Origin: Collinsella sp. CAG:166
Lineage (GTDB): Bacteria > Actinomycetota > Coriobacteriia > Coriobacteriales > Coriobacteriaceae
DNA: 44,385 nt
Assembly: GCA_000434535.1 (NCBI GenBank)
Contig: FR878696.1
Coordinates: 76,137-120,521 of the forward strand
Direction of reading: 5' to 3'
Under the pieces are notes generated by a model, which saw only the letters and a list, made by a program, of their open reading frames with translations, ran no database searches and had not been told where the DNA came from. This document shows, piece by piece, positions 1 through 7,373 of this stretch. Within the stretch, counting starts at the first letter, position 1; each line of letters starts with the position of its first letter. Made by a program: the position numbers and the translations under genes.

Positions 1-583
1 GCACGCCCTCGCCGTTGAATTCGGCAGGGCGGGTGTACTGCGCATACTCGAGCAGGCCTCCGTCCTCGGCGGTCGAGAACGACTCGTCCACGTTGCTCAT
101 CTCGTCACCAAGGGCGCCGGGAATCAGGCGTACGACGGCATCGGCAACGACCATAGCGGGAAGCTCGCCGCCCGTGAGCACGTAGTCGCCGATCGACAGG
201 CGCTCGTCGGCATACGCATAGGCACGCTCGTCGACACCTTCGTAACGGCTGCACACAAACAGCAGGCGCTCGCTTTTGAGCAGGCGCTCGGCCACATGCT
301 GCGTAAAGGGCTCGCCGCACGGGGTGAAGAACACCACCGTCGGCTTGGGGCCCTCCGCGCTAATGGCCTCGATGGCCTCAGCGATAGGCTCGACCTTCAT
401 GAGCATGCCCTGCCCGCCGCCGTACGGCTCGTCATCGACGGTACGATGGCGGTCGTGCGTCCAGTCGCGCAGGTTATACGCCTTAAAATCAAAAAGGCCG
501 GCCTTGCGGGCGCGGCCCAAAATCGATGTGGACATGACGGGCTCAAACATCTCGGGAAAGACCGAAAGGGTCTCGATCAGCAT
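1..583 (-). CDS. trmD: tRNA (guanine-N1)-methyltransferase TrmD, 3' end cut by window edge
   Basis: TrmD transfers a methyl group from S-adenosylmethionine to N1 of G37 in tRNAs, which prevents +1 frameshifting. The reading frame starts at an ATG at 583 with MLIETLSVFPEMFEP and runs off the left edge, so about 194 codons of an expected ~230-250 are present. Visible SPOUT-family landmarks are DDEPYGGGQGM near residue 56, CSRYEGVDER near residue 112 and the SAM-knot stretch SIGDYVLTGGELPAM. A ribosome binding site (AGGGAGG) lies 6 bases before the start. It is the last gene seen in the order rpsP-khpA-rimM-trmD, 10 bases after rimM, a classic translation and RNA-modification operon. Identity is very secure; only the C-terminus is missing, because of the window boundary. 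Confidence 0.96.
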   Translation of the reverse strand, partial: MLIETLSVFPEMFEPVMSTSILGRARKAGLFDFKAYNLRDWTHDRHRTVDDEPYGGGQGMLMKVEPIAEAIEAISAEGPKPTVVFFTPCGEPFTQHVAERLLKSERLLFVCSRYEGVDERAYAYADERLSIGDYVLTGGELPAMVVADAVVRLIPGALGDEMSNVDESFSTAEDGGLLEYAQYTRPAEFNGEGV

Positions 584-593
584 GTTGTCCTCC

Positions 594-1115
594 CTACTTG
601 TCCATATCGATCAGGCCGTCCATAACGTGGACGGAAATTGTTCCTGTGTCGGGAAGATCGAGCACGACCTGCTCGATCACGGGAATCAGTACCTCGCCGT
701 ACCGATCGCCCTCGACAACCCAAACATCGTTAGCGGGCGTCGACATGATCTCGACGATCGTGCCGAGCGAACCGAAGCGCTCGTCTACCACCTCGCGACC
801 CATCAGGTCGGTATAGGCAGCGTCGAGCGAATCGAGCTCAAAGTCGTCACGATTTGCCAACACGTAGCATCCCGTGATGCCCTCGGCGGCCGTCAAGTCG
901 TCAATGCCCTCAAACGAGACCAGATCGCCATCGCCCGTATCGGTGACGGACACGACCGTGCAAAAGCGGTCGCGCTTGAGCGCCGGCGGCGTCAGGGCGA
1001 CGCGCATACCCGGCTCTAATACAGAAGGAAGCCCCCGCAGCGGTTGCGCGAGGACCTCCCCCTTCCTTCCGTGCGGCTTGACCACACGGGCGATGTTTTT
1101 GTACTGGAACCTCAA
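594..1115 (-). CDS. rimM: 16S rRNA processing protein RimM
   Basis: RimM is a cytoplasmic assembly factor that binds ribosomal protein S19 and helps mature the 30S subunit head. The 173-residue product has the family length. It begins MRFQYKNIARVVKPHGRKGEV, matching the N-terminal RimM barrel (the HGRKGEV turn). The C-terminal PRC-barrel half includes LMGREVVDE and PANDVWVVEG, and ends VIEQVVLDLPDTGTISVHVMDGL. The start codon is TTG, four bases after the khpA stop, so translation is probably coupled to khpA; the ribosome binding site is weak. Its position between khpA and trmD is the usual one. Confidence 0.95.
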   Translation of the reverse strand: MRFQYKNIARVVKPHGRKGEVLAQPLRGLPSVLEPGMRVALTPPALKRDRFCTVVSVTDTGDGDLVSFEGIDDLTAAEGITGCYVLANRDDFELDSLDAAYTDLMGREVVDERFGSLGTIVEIMSTPANDVWVVEGDRYGEVLIPVIEQVVLDLPDTGTISVHVMDGLIDMDK

Positions 1116-1119
1116 GGTC

Positions 1120-1404
1120 CTAGCCCAGAACCTCTACCTCGACAGCAGTGTCGAGGCGAGCGGCCAATGCACGGGCGAGCGTGCGAATGGCCTTGATGGT
1201 ACGGCCACGACGGCCGATGACCTTAGCGACGTCATCCTCGGCGACCGAAACCTCAATCGTAGAGGCGTCGTCACCATCGATGACCTCAAGGCTCACGGAA
1301 TCCGGGTCGTCGACGATCTGAACAACGAGATATTCGACGAGATCGGCGATGCGATCTGAGAGCATTGCCTCACCCTCGAGCTGTGCAGCGTCAACCTCAG
1401 GCAC
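1120..1404 (-). CDS. khpA: KH-domain RNA-binding protein KhpA
   Basis: This is a 94-residue single KH-domain protein. The RNA-binding GxxG loop is visible as VIGRRGRTIKAIR near residues 62-74. KhpA (YlqC family) forms a dimer or pairs with KhpB/Jag and binds RNA; in Gram-positive bacteria it affects cell division and elongation. The start is GTG at 1404, with GAGGAG inside the end of rpsP as ribosome binding site and only 3 bases between the genes. The N-terminal ~12 residues (PEVDAAQLEGEA) precede the conserved start of the family. The rpsP-khpA-rimM-trmD order is widespread and supports the call. Confidence 0.92.
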   Translation of the reverse strand: MPEVDAAQLEGEAMLSDRIADLVEYLVVQIVDDPDSVSLEVIDGDDASTIEVSVAEDDVAKVIGRRGRTIKAIRTLARALAARLDTAVEVEVLG

Positions 1405-1407
1405 GAT

Positions 1408-1749
1408 TTACTCCTCGGCGCCCTCAGCGGCCTCAGCGGCAGCCTTAGCGGCCTCGGCCTCTTTGGCGAGCTGCTTCTTGGACTTCTTGACGACGGTCTC
1501 GGTCTTCTCGCCCTCGTTGGCGGCCTTGACCAGAGCGGCGACGGCGTCGGTGAGCTGAGCGCCCTTGGACTGCCAGTCGGCGATCTTCTCGAGGTCGAGG
1601 TTGATGGTCTTGGGGGCGGTCATCGGGTTGTAGCGGCCAACCTCCTCGATGATACGACCGTCACGCGGGGCGCGGGAATCGGCGACGACGACACGGTAGT
1701 ACGGACGCTTCTTAGCGCCGTGACGAGCAAGGCGAATCTTGACTGCCAA
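1408..1749 (-). CDS. rpsP: 30S ribosomal protein S16
   Basis: S16 is a small-subunit ribosomal protein that binds 16S rRNA. The chosen start is TTG at 1749, giving (M)AVKIRLARHGAKKRPYYR, the invariant S16 N-terminus. GGAGGAG sits 5 bases upstream. A longer frame to 1785 adds 12 residues unlike the family and is rejected. The 113-residue product is longer than the usual 80-90 because of an alanine/lysine/glutamate-rich tail (KSKKQLAKEAEAAKAAAEA), common in actinobacterial S16. It is the first gene of the minus-strand operon rpsP-khpA-rimM-trmD. Confidence 0.96.
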   Translation of the reverse strand: MAVKIRLARHGAKKRPYYRVVVADSRAPRDGRIIEEVGRYNPMTAPKTINLDLEKIADWQSKGAQLTDAVAALVKAANEGEKTETVVKKSKKQLAKEAEAAKAAAEAAEGAEE

Positions 1750-1805
1750 AGGAAACTCCTCCAACCAAGCAGCTTTAGGCTGCAACTACAAACAAACAGT
1801 TGAAC

Positions 1806-1834
1806 ATAATACGCCATCGACGCGGGCAGGTGAA
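1806..1834 (-). promoter_or_regulatory. Putative second promoter P2 for the rpsP operon
   Basis: On the minus strand, TTCACC (1829-1834) and TATTAT (1806-1811) are separated by 17 bases, downstream of P1 and about 50 bases before the rpsP start. Tandem promoters are common for ribosomal-protein operons. This call rests on motif matching alone. Confidence 0.35.
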
Positions 1835-1878
1835 GTCCGTGAGACCAACTTCTTCGGTGTAGTCGAGGGCAAATCCAT

Positions 1879-1906
1879 ATCTTAGACAAGAATTCGGGAT
1901 TTGCAA
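1879..1906 (-). promoter_or_regulatory. Putative promoter P1 for the rpsP operon
   Basis: On the minus strand, TTGCAA (1901-1906) and TAAGAT (1879-1884) are separated by 16 bases, a good sigma-70-type match. The implied leader before rpsP is about 120 bases. Predicted by eye only. Confidence 0.45.
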
Positions 1907-1989
1907 GCACATACACGCACCCCACATGAGCTGCGCGGTATACTCATGACATGGAAAGACGCGAACATACATACGGTTATGAGGATGCC

Positions 1990-3204
1990 ATGGGCGTCAC
2001 GCCGCCTCCCTGGACGGGTCCGGCGGTGGGTCTGATGGACCTTGATGCGTTTTTTGCGAGCGTGGAGATGCTCGATCATCCCGAATGGCGCGGAAAGCCG
2101 CTCATCGTGGGCGGAGACGCCGATTCGCGTGGCGTCGTGTCCACGTGTTCGTATGAGGCACGTCGCTTTGGCGTGCACTCTGCCATGGCCTCGGCCGAGG
2201 CGCGGCGCTTGTGCCCGCAAGCCATTTGGACGCACGGGCACTTTGATCGCTACCGCGAGGTGAGCGCGCACGTTATGGCGATTCTCGCCGACGAGACCCC
2301 GCGCGTTGAGCGCGTATCCATCGACGAAGCCTTCATCGATATCACACCGGGTCGCTTTGCGCCCGAAGACCCGCTGCTGGTTGCGCGGCGTATAAGCGAT
2401 CGCGTGGCAGAGCTGGGAGTGACGTGCTCCATTGGCGTGGGCTGCAACAAGACGGTCGCAAAAATCGCAAGCGAGCGGGATAAGCCGTTTGGGCTGACCA
2501 TCGTGCGCCCCGGAACCGAGCAGCGCTTTTTGGCCGCGCTGCCGGTATCTGCCATGAGCGGCATCGGGCGCTCGGCCGAGGAGCGACTGCGCCGCATGCG
2601 CATCTACACCCTCGGCGAGCTATCACGTGCACCGGAATCCACCTTGGCCTCTATTTTTGGCGTCAACGGCGAACGCATGCGCCAGCGTGCGCTGGGACTC
2701 GAAATCTCCGAAGTCACGAGTCTCGATGAAGAGCGCGAGGTCAAATCGGTCAGCAATGAACGCACCTTTGCTAAAGATTTGACTGAGCGTGGGGATATTG
2801 AGGCGGCGATTGCGCTGCTGGGCGAGTCAGTGGGACGCCGCCTGCGCCGTCAGGGACTAACGGGCGCCACGGTGACGCTCAAGCTCAAGTATTCGTATGG
2901 AAACGGTCGCTCGGCACAGCGCCGGCTGCCTCATCCGACCGACGATGAGAACATCTTCGTGGCGGTTGCACTCGAACTGCTCGACAACATCTGGCAGGAA
3001 GGAATGCACGTGCGCTTAGCAGGCATCGGCATGAGCGACTTTGACCATCAGGGCGGCATCCAGACTGACCTGTTCTGCGAAGTCGACGACCGCGGAGCCC
3101 AATCGAGCGACCGTCGCGACCTCTCGGTAGCTATCGACGCCGTCCGAGACAAGTTCGGCGACACTGCCCTATCCTTCGGCCGCCAATCCCGCTTCAACGA
3201 TTAA
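1990..3204 (+). CDS. dinB: DNA polymerase IV (Y-family translesion polymerase)
   Basis: Pol IV is an error-prone polymerase that bypasses lesions and extends misaligned primers. The palm motifs are clear: MDLDAFFASVE near the N-terminus supplies the first metal-binding aspartate, and RVSIDEAFIDIT the catalytic Asp-Glu pair. SIGVGCNKTVAKIAS and a helix-hairpin-helix-like LPVSAMSGIGRSAEERLRRM follow, then the little-finger domain. The ATG at 1990 is preferred because GAGG lies 5 bases upstream. An in-frame ATG at 1951 would add 13 residues, but it lies only 7 bases after a TATACT sequence. The product is about 404 residues, close to the family size, although the C-terminus does not end in an obvious beta-clamp motif. 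It is a lone plus-strand gene between two minus-strand operons. Confidence 0.93.
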   Translation: MGVTPPPWTGPAVGLMDLDAFFASVEMLDHPEWRGKPLIVGGDADSRGVVSTCSYEARRFGVHSAMASAEARRLCPQAIWTHGHFDRYREVSAHVMAILADETPRVERVSIDEAFIDITPGRFAPEDPLLVARRISDRVAELGVTCSIGVGCNKTVAKIASERDKPFGLTIVRPGTEQRFLAALPVSAMSGIGRSAEERLRRMRIYTLGELSRAPESTLASIFGVNGERMRQRALGLEISEVTSLDEEREVKSVSNERTFAKDLTERGDIEAAIALLGESVGRRLRRQGLTGATVTLKLKYSYGNGRSAQRRLPHPTDDENIFVAVALELLDNIWQEGMHVRLAGIGMSDFDHQGGIQTDLFCEVDDRGAQSSDRRDLSVAIDAVRDKFGDTALSFGRQSRFND

Positions 3205-3214
3205 CCGCCTTTGG

Positions 3215-3258
3215 GCAAAAAGAAAGCCGGACAGGTGCGGAAACCGCACCTGCCCGGC
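3215..3258 (-). terminator. Intrinsic terminator of the obg-nadD-yqeK-rsfS operon
   Basis: A 15-base-pair stem with one mismatch and an AAA loop spans 3226-3258. Reading leftwards on the minus strand it is followed by TTTCTTTTT. It lies between the ends of convergent rsfS and dinB. The T-run is only on the minus-strand side, so it mainly serves rsfS, though the stem could also slow dinB transcripts. Confidence 0.8.
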
Positions 3259-3299
3259 GATATGCGTGAGGGTAGCTAAACCCCGTCTCAAATGAGCTA

Positions 3300-3755
3300 C
3301 TAGAGGAGGTTGAGGGGGAGCTGGGGGGCGTCACCCCAGAGCTTTTCGAGACGGTAGAAGTCGCGCGCCTCGGGAGTGAAGACGTGGACGACAACCGAAC
3401 CGTAGTCCATGAGCATCCAGGTCTTCTGCTCGCGGCCCTCGATGGAGAACGGATGCTCGCCGCAAGCCTCGGCGACCTTCTCCTCGATCTCGTCGACGAT
3501 CGAATCGACCTGGCGGTTGTTGGTACCGGTGGCGAGCACAAAGTAGTCGCACACATCGGAAAGCTCGGTCAGGTCGAGCACCTGAACGTCCTCGCCCTTC
3601 TTGTCGTAGGCGGCCTGCGCGGCGGCGCGGGCAACATCCTCGGCGGCGACACCGCTCGCGGACAGCGAGGCGGCAGTGCGGTCGGACGTGGCGGCGAAGC
3701 TCTTGTGCTCCACACCTTCAAGAATCTGCTCGTCGGTCATGGTCTCGTCGGCCAT
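3300..3755 (-). CDS. rsfS: Ribosome silencing factor RsfS
   Basis: RsfS (RsfA/Iojap family) binds ribosomal protein L14 and blocks subunit joining when nutrients are scarce. The conserved core begins around residue 42 (VARAAAQAAYDKKGEDVQVLDL) and includes CDYFVLATGTNNRQVDSI, WMLMDYGSVVVHVF and FYRLEKLWGDAP. The product is 151 residues, against the usual ~110-130. The extra length is an N-terminal segment of about 40 residues (TMTDEQILEGVEHKSFAAT...) that is not part of the canonical domain. The ATG at 3755 has a weak AAAGAGG upstream. It follows yqeK by 27 bases and ends the operon. Confidence 0.93.
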   Translation of the reverse strand: MADETMTDEQILEGVEHKSFAATSDRTAASLSASGVAAEDVARAAAQAAYDKKGEDVQVLDLTELSDVCDYFVLATGTNNRQVDSIVDEIEEKVAEACGEHPFSIEGREQKTWMLMDYGSVVVHVFTPEARDFYRLEKLWGDAPQLPLNLL

Positions 3756-3782
3756 GGAATACCTCTTTCTAGTCAGCCCGAG

Positions 3783-4391
3783 CTAGCGCAGCTGGGCGTA
3801 ATGGTTGTAAATCGAAATAGCCGTGGGATAAAGATAGCGCCCGGACTGGATCACATAGACCAGACCCTGCGCAAAACAGGAGAAGAACAACTCGTCGAGT
3901 GAGGACTTCCCCACCATCTTGCGCAGCGCATGGGCATAATCGCCGTGGCGGTTGGGTTCGATGGCATCGGCCACAAAGACCACCATATCGAGCGGCGTCA
4001 TGTCGCAGTCACCCACGGTGTGACGGTCGACAGCCTGGAAAACGGCCGGCGACAGTTCGGGAAAAAGCTGCGGAAGTTCATAGGCGGCAACAGGGCCATG
4101 CAAAAGCGGCGTCGCGGCGGAAGGAGAGCCGGCAATCTTAATGCCGTAATGCAGAGCGCGCGTGACCAGCTCGTCGTCGGAGAGCACTTTGTCCCAGTCA
4201 TGGATCAGGCCGGCGGCAGCGGCATCAAAGCGGTCAACGCCGTAGACCTCGGCCAGATGAAGTGCGGTCTCGGCAACACCCAGCGAATGCACATAGCGCT
4301 TGCGCTTATCCTTCATGCGAACATCGAGCAGCTCTTGAATGCGCTTGAGCAGCGCGCGCTCATCGCCCTCAAACTGATCCTCTACCGACAA
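3783..4391 (-). CDS. yqeK: HD-domain phosphohydrolase, YqeK family (symmetrical Ap4A hydrolase)
   Basis: This 202-residue HD-superfamily enzyme should split diadenosine tetraphosphate symmetrically into two ADP; that activity is established for the YqeK family and inferred here. Metal ligands are visible: H in YVHSLGVAETA near residue 35, the HD pair in GLIHDWDKVL near residue 64, LLHGPVAA near residue 98, RHTVG near residue 123, and D in VFVADAIEPNR near residue 141. The start codon is TTG at 4391, with GGGGG 6 bases upstream. It begins 12 bases after the nadD stop. The order nadD-yqeK-rsfS is widely conserved in Gram-positive bacteria. Confidence 0.9.
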   Translation of the reverse strand: MSVEDQFEGDERALLKRIQELLDVRMKDKRKRYVHSLGVAETALHLAEVYGVDRFDAAAAGLIHDWDKVLSDDELVTRALHYGIKIAGSPSAATPLLHGPVAAYELPQLFPELSPAVFQAVDRHTVGDCDMTPLDMVVFVADAIEPNRHGDYAHALRKMVGKSSLDELFFSCFAQGLVYVIQSGRYLYPTAISIYNHYAQLR

Positions 4392-4403
4392 CGTAGACCC
4401 CCA

Positions 4404-5081
4404 TCACTCAAAATCTTCTTGGCCCAAATCGGCATATAGCCTGCGTTTGCGAATGTAGCCGAGCACGGACTCGCTCGTAAGATAGCGCACGCTCATACCG
4501 CGGGCAACACGCTTGCGAATGTTCGTCGAGCTGATCGCCAGCGCCGGAATCTGAATATAGCGCACGTCGAACGGCAGCCCCGACTCTTTGATTCGGGCAC
4601 GCGCCGTATCGATATCAAAGCCCGGTCGCGTCGCCGCAATAAAGGTAGCAAGCTCAGCGATTCGTTCGGCATCATGCCAAGTCACAATATCGATAATCGC
4701 GTCGGCGCCCGTAATAAAGTAGAGCTTTACCTGCGACGGGTAAAAGTCGCGAAGGGCATGAAGCGTATCGGCCGTATAGGTTACACCCGGACGGTCGATC
4801 TCGAACCGGCTCGCCAAAAAGGCCGGGTTCGCGGCGGTGGCGAGGACCGTCATGGCATAACGGTCCTCGGCAGGCGTCACCGGCTTGTCAAGCTTAAAGG
4901 CAGGAGAGCCCGCCGGCATAAAGAGCACAGCGTCCAAGTCGAGCGACTCGCGCGCCTGCTCGGCGGTCACCAGGTGCCCGTAATGGATGGGATCAAAGGT
5001 GCCACCCATAATGCCGAGCCTAAACTCCTGCCCGTCCTCTAGAGGAAGCTCGGGCAGACCGATTCCACCGCGCAGCGACAT
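4404..5081 (-). CDS. nadD: Nicotinate-nucleotide adenylyltransferase NadD
   Basis: NadD joins nicotinate mononucleotide and ATP to form deamido-NAD in NAD synthesis. The 225-residue product has the nucleotidyltransferase signature GIMGGTFDPIHYGHL (residues ~23-37), the ITGADAIIDIVTWHD region, and the ISSTNIRKRVARG motif (ISST-x-IR) near the end that holds the ATP phosphates. About 20 residues precede the conserved core (MSLRGGIGLPELPLEDGQEF), longer than in many homologues, so a later start is possible. The gene begins 3 bases after the obg stop, consistent with translational coupling in obg-nadD-yqeK-rsfS. Confidence 0.95.
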   Translation of the reverse strand: MSLRGGIGLPELPLEDGQEFRLGIMGGTFDPIHYGHLVTAEQARESLDLDAVLFMPAGSPAFKLDKPVTPAEDRYAMTVLATAANPAFLASRFEIDRPGVTYTADTLHALRDFYPSQVKLYFITGADAIIDIVTWHDAERIAELATFIAATRPGFDIDTARARIKESGLPFDVRYIQIPALAISSTNIRKRVARGMSVRYLTSESVLGYIRKRRLYADLGQEDFE

Positions 5082-5084
5082 GGC

Positions 5085-6551
5085 TTACTCGCCCTCCGAG
5101 GTCTCGGCATCGCCCGCGGCATCCGCCGCATCGACAACCTCGACTCCCTCATCCGCAGCATCGGCCACGTCAATGGCTTCAACGGCAACGTCCTCGCCAG
5201 CATCCTCGAGCTCCTCGTACTCCGAGAAGTCCTCGGCGCCCTCAAAGTCAAAGGCGCGCTGGCAAATGCGGACCTCGTCGCCCGCACGGCAACCGGCCTT
5301 CTCGAGCGCGTCGTCAACACCCATACGCGCAAACTTATGCTGCAGGTAAATGACGGCTTCCTCGTTTTCCCAGTCGGTCTGGATGACCATGCGCTCGATG
5401 GCACGACCGACCACGCGGAAGGCACCGGGCTCTTCCTGAACAATGCGGAAACGCTTCTCACGCTGCAGGCGACGGCGCTCCCACTCATCGTCGCGCAGAA
5501 CGACCGGCTCATCCGAGACAGCCAACTCGGCGCGCAGCTTAGCCACCTGCTCGCCCACGGCAAGCATCAGCGTGTTGAGGCCGGCGCCCGTCACGGCAGA
5601 CACGGCAAAGAACATATGTCCATCGTCGAGCGCTGCGCGCTTGAGGTCGGCAATCTTGTCGGCCGTGCCCGGCGCATCGCACTTGTTGGCAACGACGATC
5701 TGCGGACGCTCCGAAAGCTCGGCGCCATACTGCTCGAGCTCGCGGTTGATGATGTGGTAATCCTCGACCGGATCGCGATCCTCAAAACCACCCGTCATGT
5801 CGACGACGTGCATGATCAGGGCCGTACGCTCAATGTGGCGCAGGAACTGGTGACCCAGGCCCTTACCCTCGCTCGCGCCTTCGATAAGACCGGGGACGTC
5901 GGCAACGACGTAAGAATATTCGCCGGCACGCACCATGCCGAGGTTCGGCACGAGCGTGGTAAACGGGTAGTCAGCGATCTTGGGGCGGGCGGCACTCATG
6001 CGCGCAATGAGCGATGACTTACCCACCGAGGGAAAGCCCACGAGCGCGGCATCAGCCATAAGCTTCATCTCGAGCTCGATCCAGTGCTCCTCGGCCGGCT
6101 CGCCCAGCTGAGCGAACGCGGGCGCGCGGCGCACCGACGTCACAAAGTGCGTATTGCCCAGACCACCGGCACCGCCGGGCGCCACAACAACGCGCTCGCC
6201 ATCGTGAACGAGGTCGGCAATCTCGAACATCGGGGTCTGCGTCTCGGGGTCGAGCTCGCGCACCACGGTACCCATAGGGACCTTGAGAATCAGGTCCTCG
6301 CCGCTCTTGCCGTTACGACGGGCACCCTGCCCGTGCGTGCCGCGCTCGGCGCGGAAGTGATGCTTAAAGCGGTAATCGATCAGCGAAGACAGCTGAGCAT
6401 CGGCCTGGATGACGACATTGCCGCCACGACCGCCGTCGCCGCCATCGGGGCCGCCCTTGGGGACAAATGCCTCGCGCCTAAACGACATGCATCCGGCTCC
6501 GCCGTCGCCGCCGCACACGTTAATGCGGCTGATATCGGTGAACTGTGACAA
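5085..6551 (-). CDS. obg: GTPase Obg (CgtA) with acidic C-terminal tail
   Basis: Obg is an essential GTPase tied to 50S ribosome assembly and the stringent response. Three domains are visible in the 488-residue product. The glycine-rich Obg fold covers residues ~1-160 (GGDGGAGCMSFRREAFVPKGGPDGGDGG). The G domain has P-loop GFPSVGKSS near 172, DVPGLIEGAS for switch II and NKCD for G4. The C-terminal OCT domain covers ~360-430. After it comes a very acidic Asp/Glu/Ala tail of about 50 residues. The start is TTG at 6551 with AGGAGG 8 bases upstream. A terminator lies just upstream of that ribosome binding site. Identity is secure. Confidence 0.96.
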   Translation of the reverse strand: MSQFTDISRINVCGGDGGAGCMSFRREAFVPKGGPDGGDGGRGGNVVIQADAQLSSLIDYRFKHHFRAERGTHGQGARRNGKSGEDLILKVPMGTVVRELDPETQTPMFEIADLVHDGERVVVAPGGAGGLGNTHFVTSVRRAPAFAQLGEPAEEHWIELEMKLMADAALVGFPSVGKSSLIARMSAARPKIADYPFTTLVPNLGMVRAGEYSYVVADVPGLIEGASEGKGLGHQFLRHIERTALIMHVVDMTGGFEDRDPVEDYHIINRELEQYGAELSERPQIVVANKCDAPGTADKIADLKRAALDDGHMFFAVSAVTGAGLNTLMLAVGEQVAKLRAELAVSDEPVVLRDDEWERRRLQREKRFRIVQEEPGAFRVVGRAIERMVIQTDWENEEAVIYLQHKFARMGVDDALEKAGCRAGDEVRICQRAFDFEGAEDFSEYEELEDAGEDVAVEAIDVADAADEGVEVVDAADAAGDAETSEGE

Positions 6552-6566
6552 CAGAATCGCCTCCTA

Positions 6567-6611
6567 CAAAAAAGAGGGAGACCCTTGAATCCTAAAACTC
6601 AAGTGCCTCCC
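6567..6611 (-). terminator. Intrinsic terminator between rpmA and obg
   Basis: On the minus strand, GGGAG...CTTGA pairs with TCAAG...CTCCC around a 10-base loop, with a 3-base internal bulge on each side, and is followed by TCTTTTTT. It ends only ~2 bases before the AGGAGG ribosome binding site of obg, so obg must be read by partial read-through or by a promoter inside rpmA. Confidence 0.7.
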
Positions 6612-6636
6612 ACATATGTGCTCTATGAAGGGTGAA

Positions 6637-6894
6637 TTACGCGTTCGCGAGCGGGCGTACGCTGACCCTGTGCTTGATACCCTTGTGGAACTCAACGGTA
6701 CCGTCGACCAGCGCGAACAGCGTGTCGTCCTTACCACGGCCAACGTTCTCACCCGGGTGGATGTGCGTGCCGTGCTGACGGACGAGAATCGTGCCCGTGG
6801 TTACCGTCTGGCCGGCATAGCGCTTCGTGCCAAGGCGCTGACCGCGGGAGTCACGGCCATTACGGGAGGAACCGAGTCCTTTTTTGTGTGCCAT
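6637..6894 (-). CDS. rpmA: 50S ribosomal protein L27
   Basis: L27 lies at the peptidyl-transferase centre of the large subunit. The 85-residue product begins MAHKKGLGSSRNGRDS and continues GQRLGTKRYAGQTV and VRQHGTHIHPGENVG, all hallmark L27 stretches. The N-terminus starts directly at AHKKG. It therefore lacks the cleavable extension of many Firmicutes L27 proteins, and the Prp protease gene (ysxB) that usually sits between rplU and rpmA in those organisms is absent, which is consistent. It follows rplU by 33 bases. Confidence 0.97.
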   Translation of the reverse strand: MAHKKGLGSSRNGRDSRGQRLGTKRYAGQTVTTGTILVRQHGTHIHPGENVGRGKDDTLFALVDGTVEFHKGIKHRVSVRPLANA

Positions 6895-6927
6895 TGTGTA
6901 TACCTACTCTTTCGTTACGAGTGTAAT

Positions 6928-7302
6928 CTACTCGGCGACAGGAGCCTCGGCAACAGCCTCGGCCTCTGCCTTGACAGCCTTCTTGGCGCGGGACGTAGCC
7001 TGGACCTTCACGATCTTCAGCTTGGTGAGCTGCTGACGGTGACCCTTCAGACGACGATAGCGCTTGCGCTTGTGGAACTTGAAGACCAGCTGCTTCTCGC
7101 CCTTGAACTGCTCAACGATCTGAGCGGTAACCTTGGCCTTGGCCAGCTTGTCGGGATCGGTGACGATCTTCTTACCATCGTTGAGGAAGATAACCGGCAG
7201 GGTGACCTTGTCGCCCTCATTGCCCTCGATCTTCTCGACGGTGATGACATCGTCGGTGGCGACCTTGTGCTGCTTGCCGCCCGTGTTAACGATTGCGTAC
7301 AT
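6928..7302 (-). CDS. rplU: 50S ribosomal protein L21
   Basis: L21 binds 23S rRNA in the large subunit. The 124-residue product begins MYAIVNTGGKQHKVATDD and contains the C-terminal signature FKFHKRKRYRRLKGHRQQLTKLKI. A frame extending to 7323 adds seven residues; I prefer the ATG at 7302 because the family starts there and AAGGG lies upstream. About 20 extra residues at the C-terminus (AEAEAVAEAPVAE) form an acidic/alanine tail, as in other actinobacterial L21 proteins. It is the first gene of rplU-rpmA. Confidence 0.96.
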   Translation of the reverse strand: MYAIVNTGGKQHKVATDDVITVEKIEGNEGDKVTLPVIFLNDGKKIVTDPDKLAKAKVTAQIVEQFKGEKQLVFKFHKRKRYRRLKGHRQQLTKLKIVKVQATSRAKKAVKAEAEAVAEAPVAE

Positions 7303-7344
7303 GTTTACTTGCCCTTCATGCATCAGTTAGTGCAACAGCCGAAT

Positions 7345-7373
7345 ATAGTAGCAGGCGAAAATACCCCCGTCAA
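7345..7373 (-). promoter_or_regulatory. Putative promoter of rplU-rpmA
   Basis: On the minus strand, TTGACG (7368-7373) and TACTAT (7345-7350) are separated by exactly 17 bases, and the predicted start is about 35 bases before the rplU ATG. The -35 hexamer overlaps the stop codon of the upstream DUF2344 gene, so the ribosomal-protein genes can be transcribed independently of the cell-shape/radical-SAM operon. Confidence 0.6.

Noticed and set aside
1962..1980. A possible LexA (SOS) box near the dinB start
   Set aside because: CGAAC and a GTT-like half are present, but they are separated by 8 bases instead of the 4 expected in the CGAAC-N4-GTTCG type, and the second half is poor.
6895..6927. 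A prp/ysxB protease gene expected between rplU and rpmA
   Set aside because: Only 33 bases separate the two genes, and L27 here lacks the cleavable N-terminal extension, so the protease is not expected.
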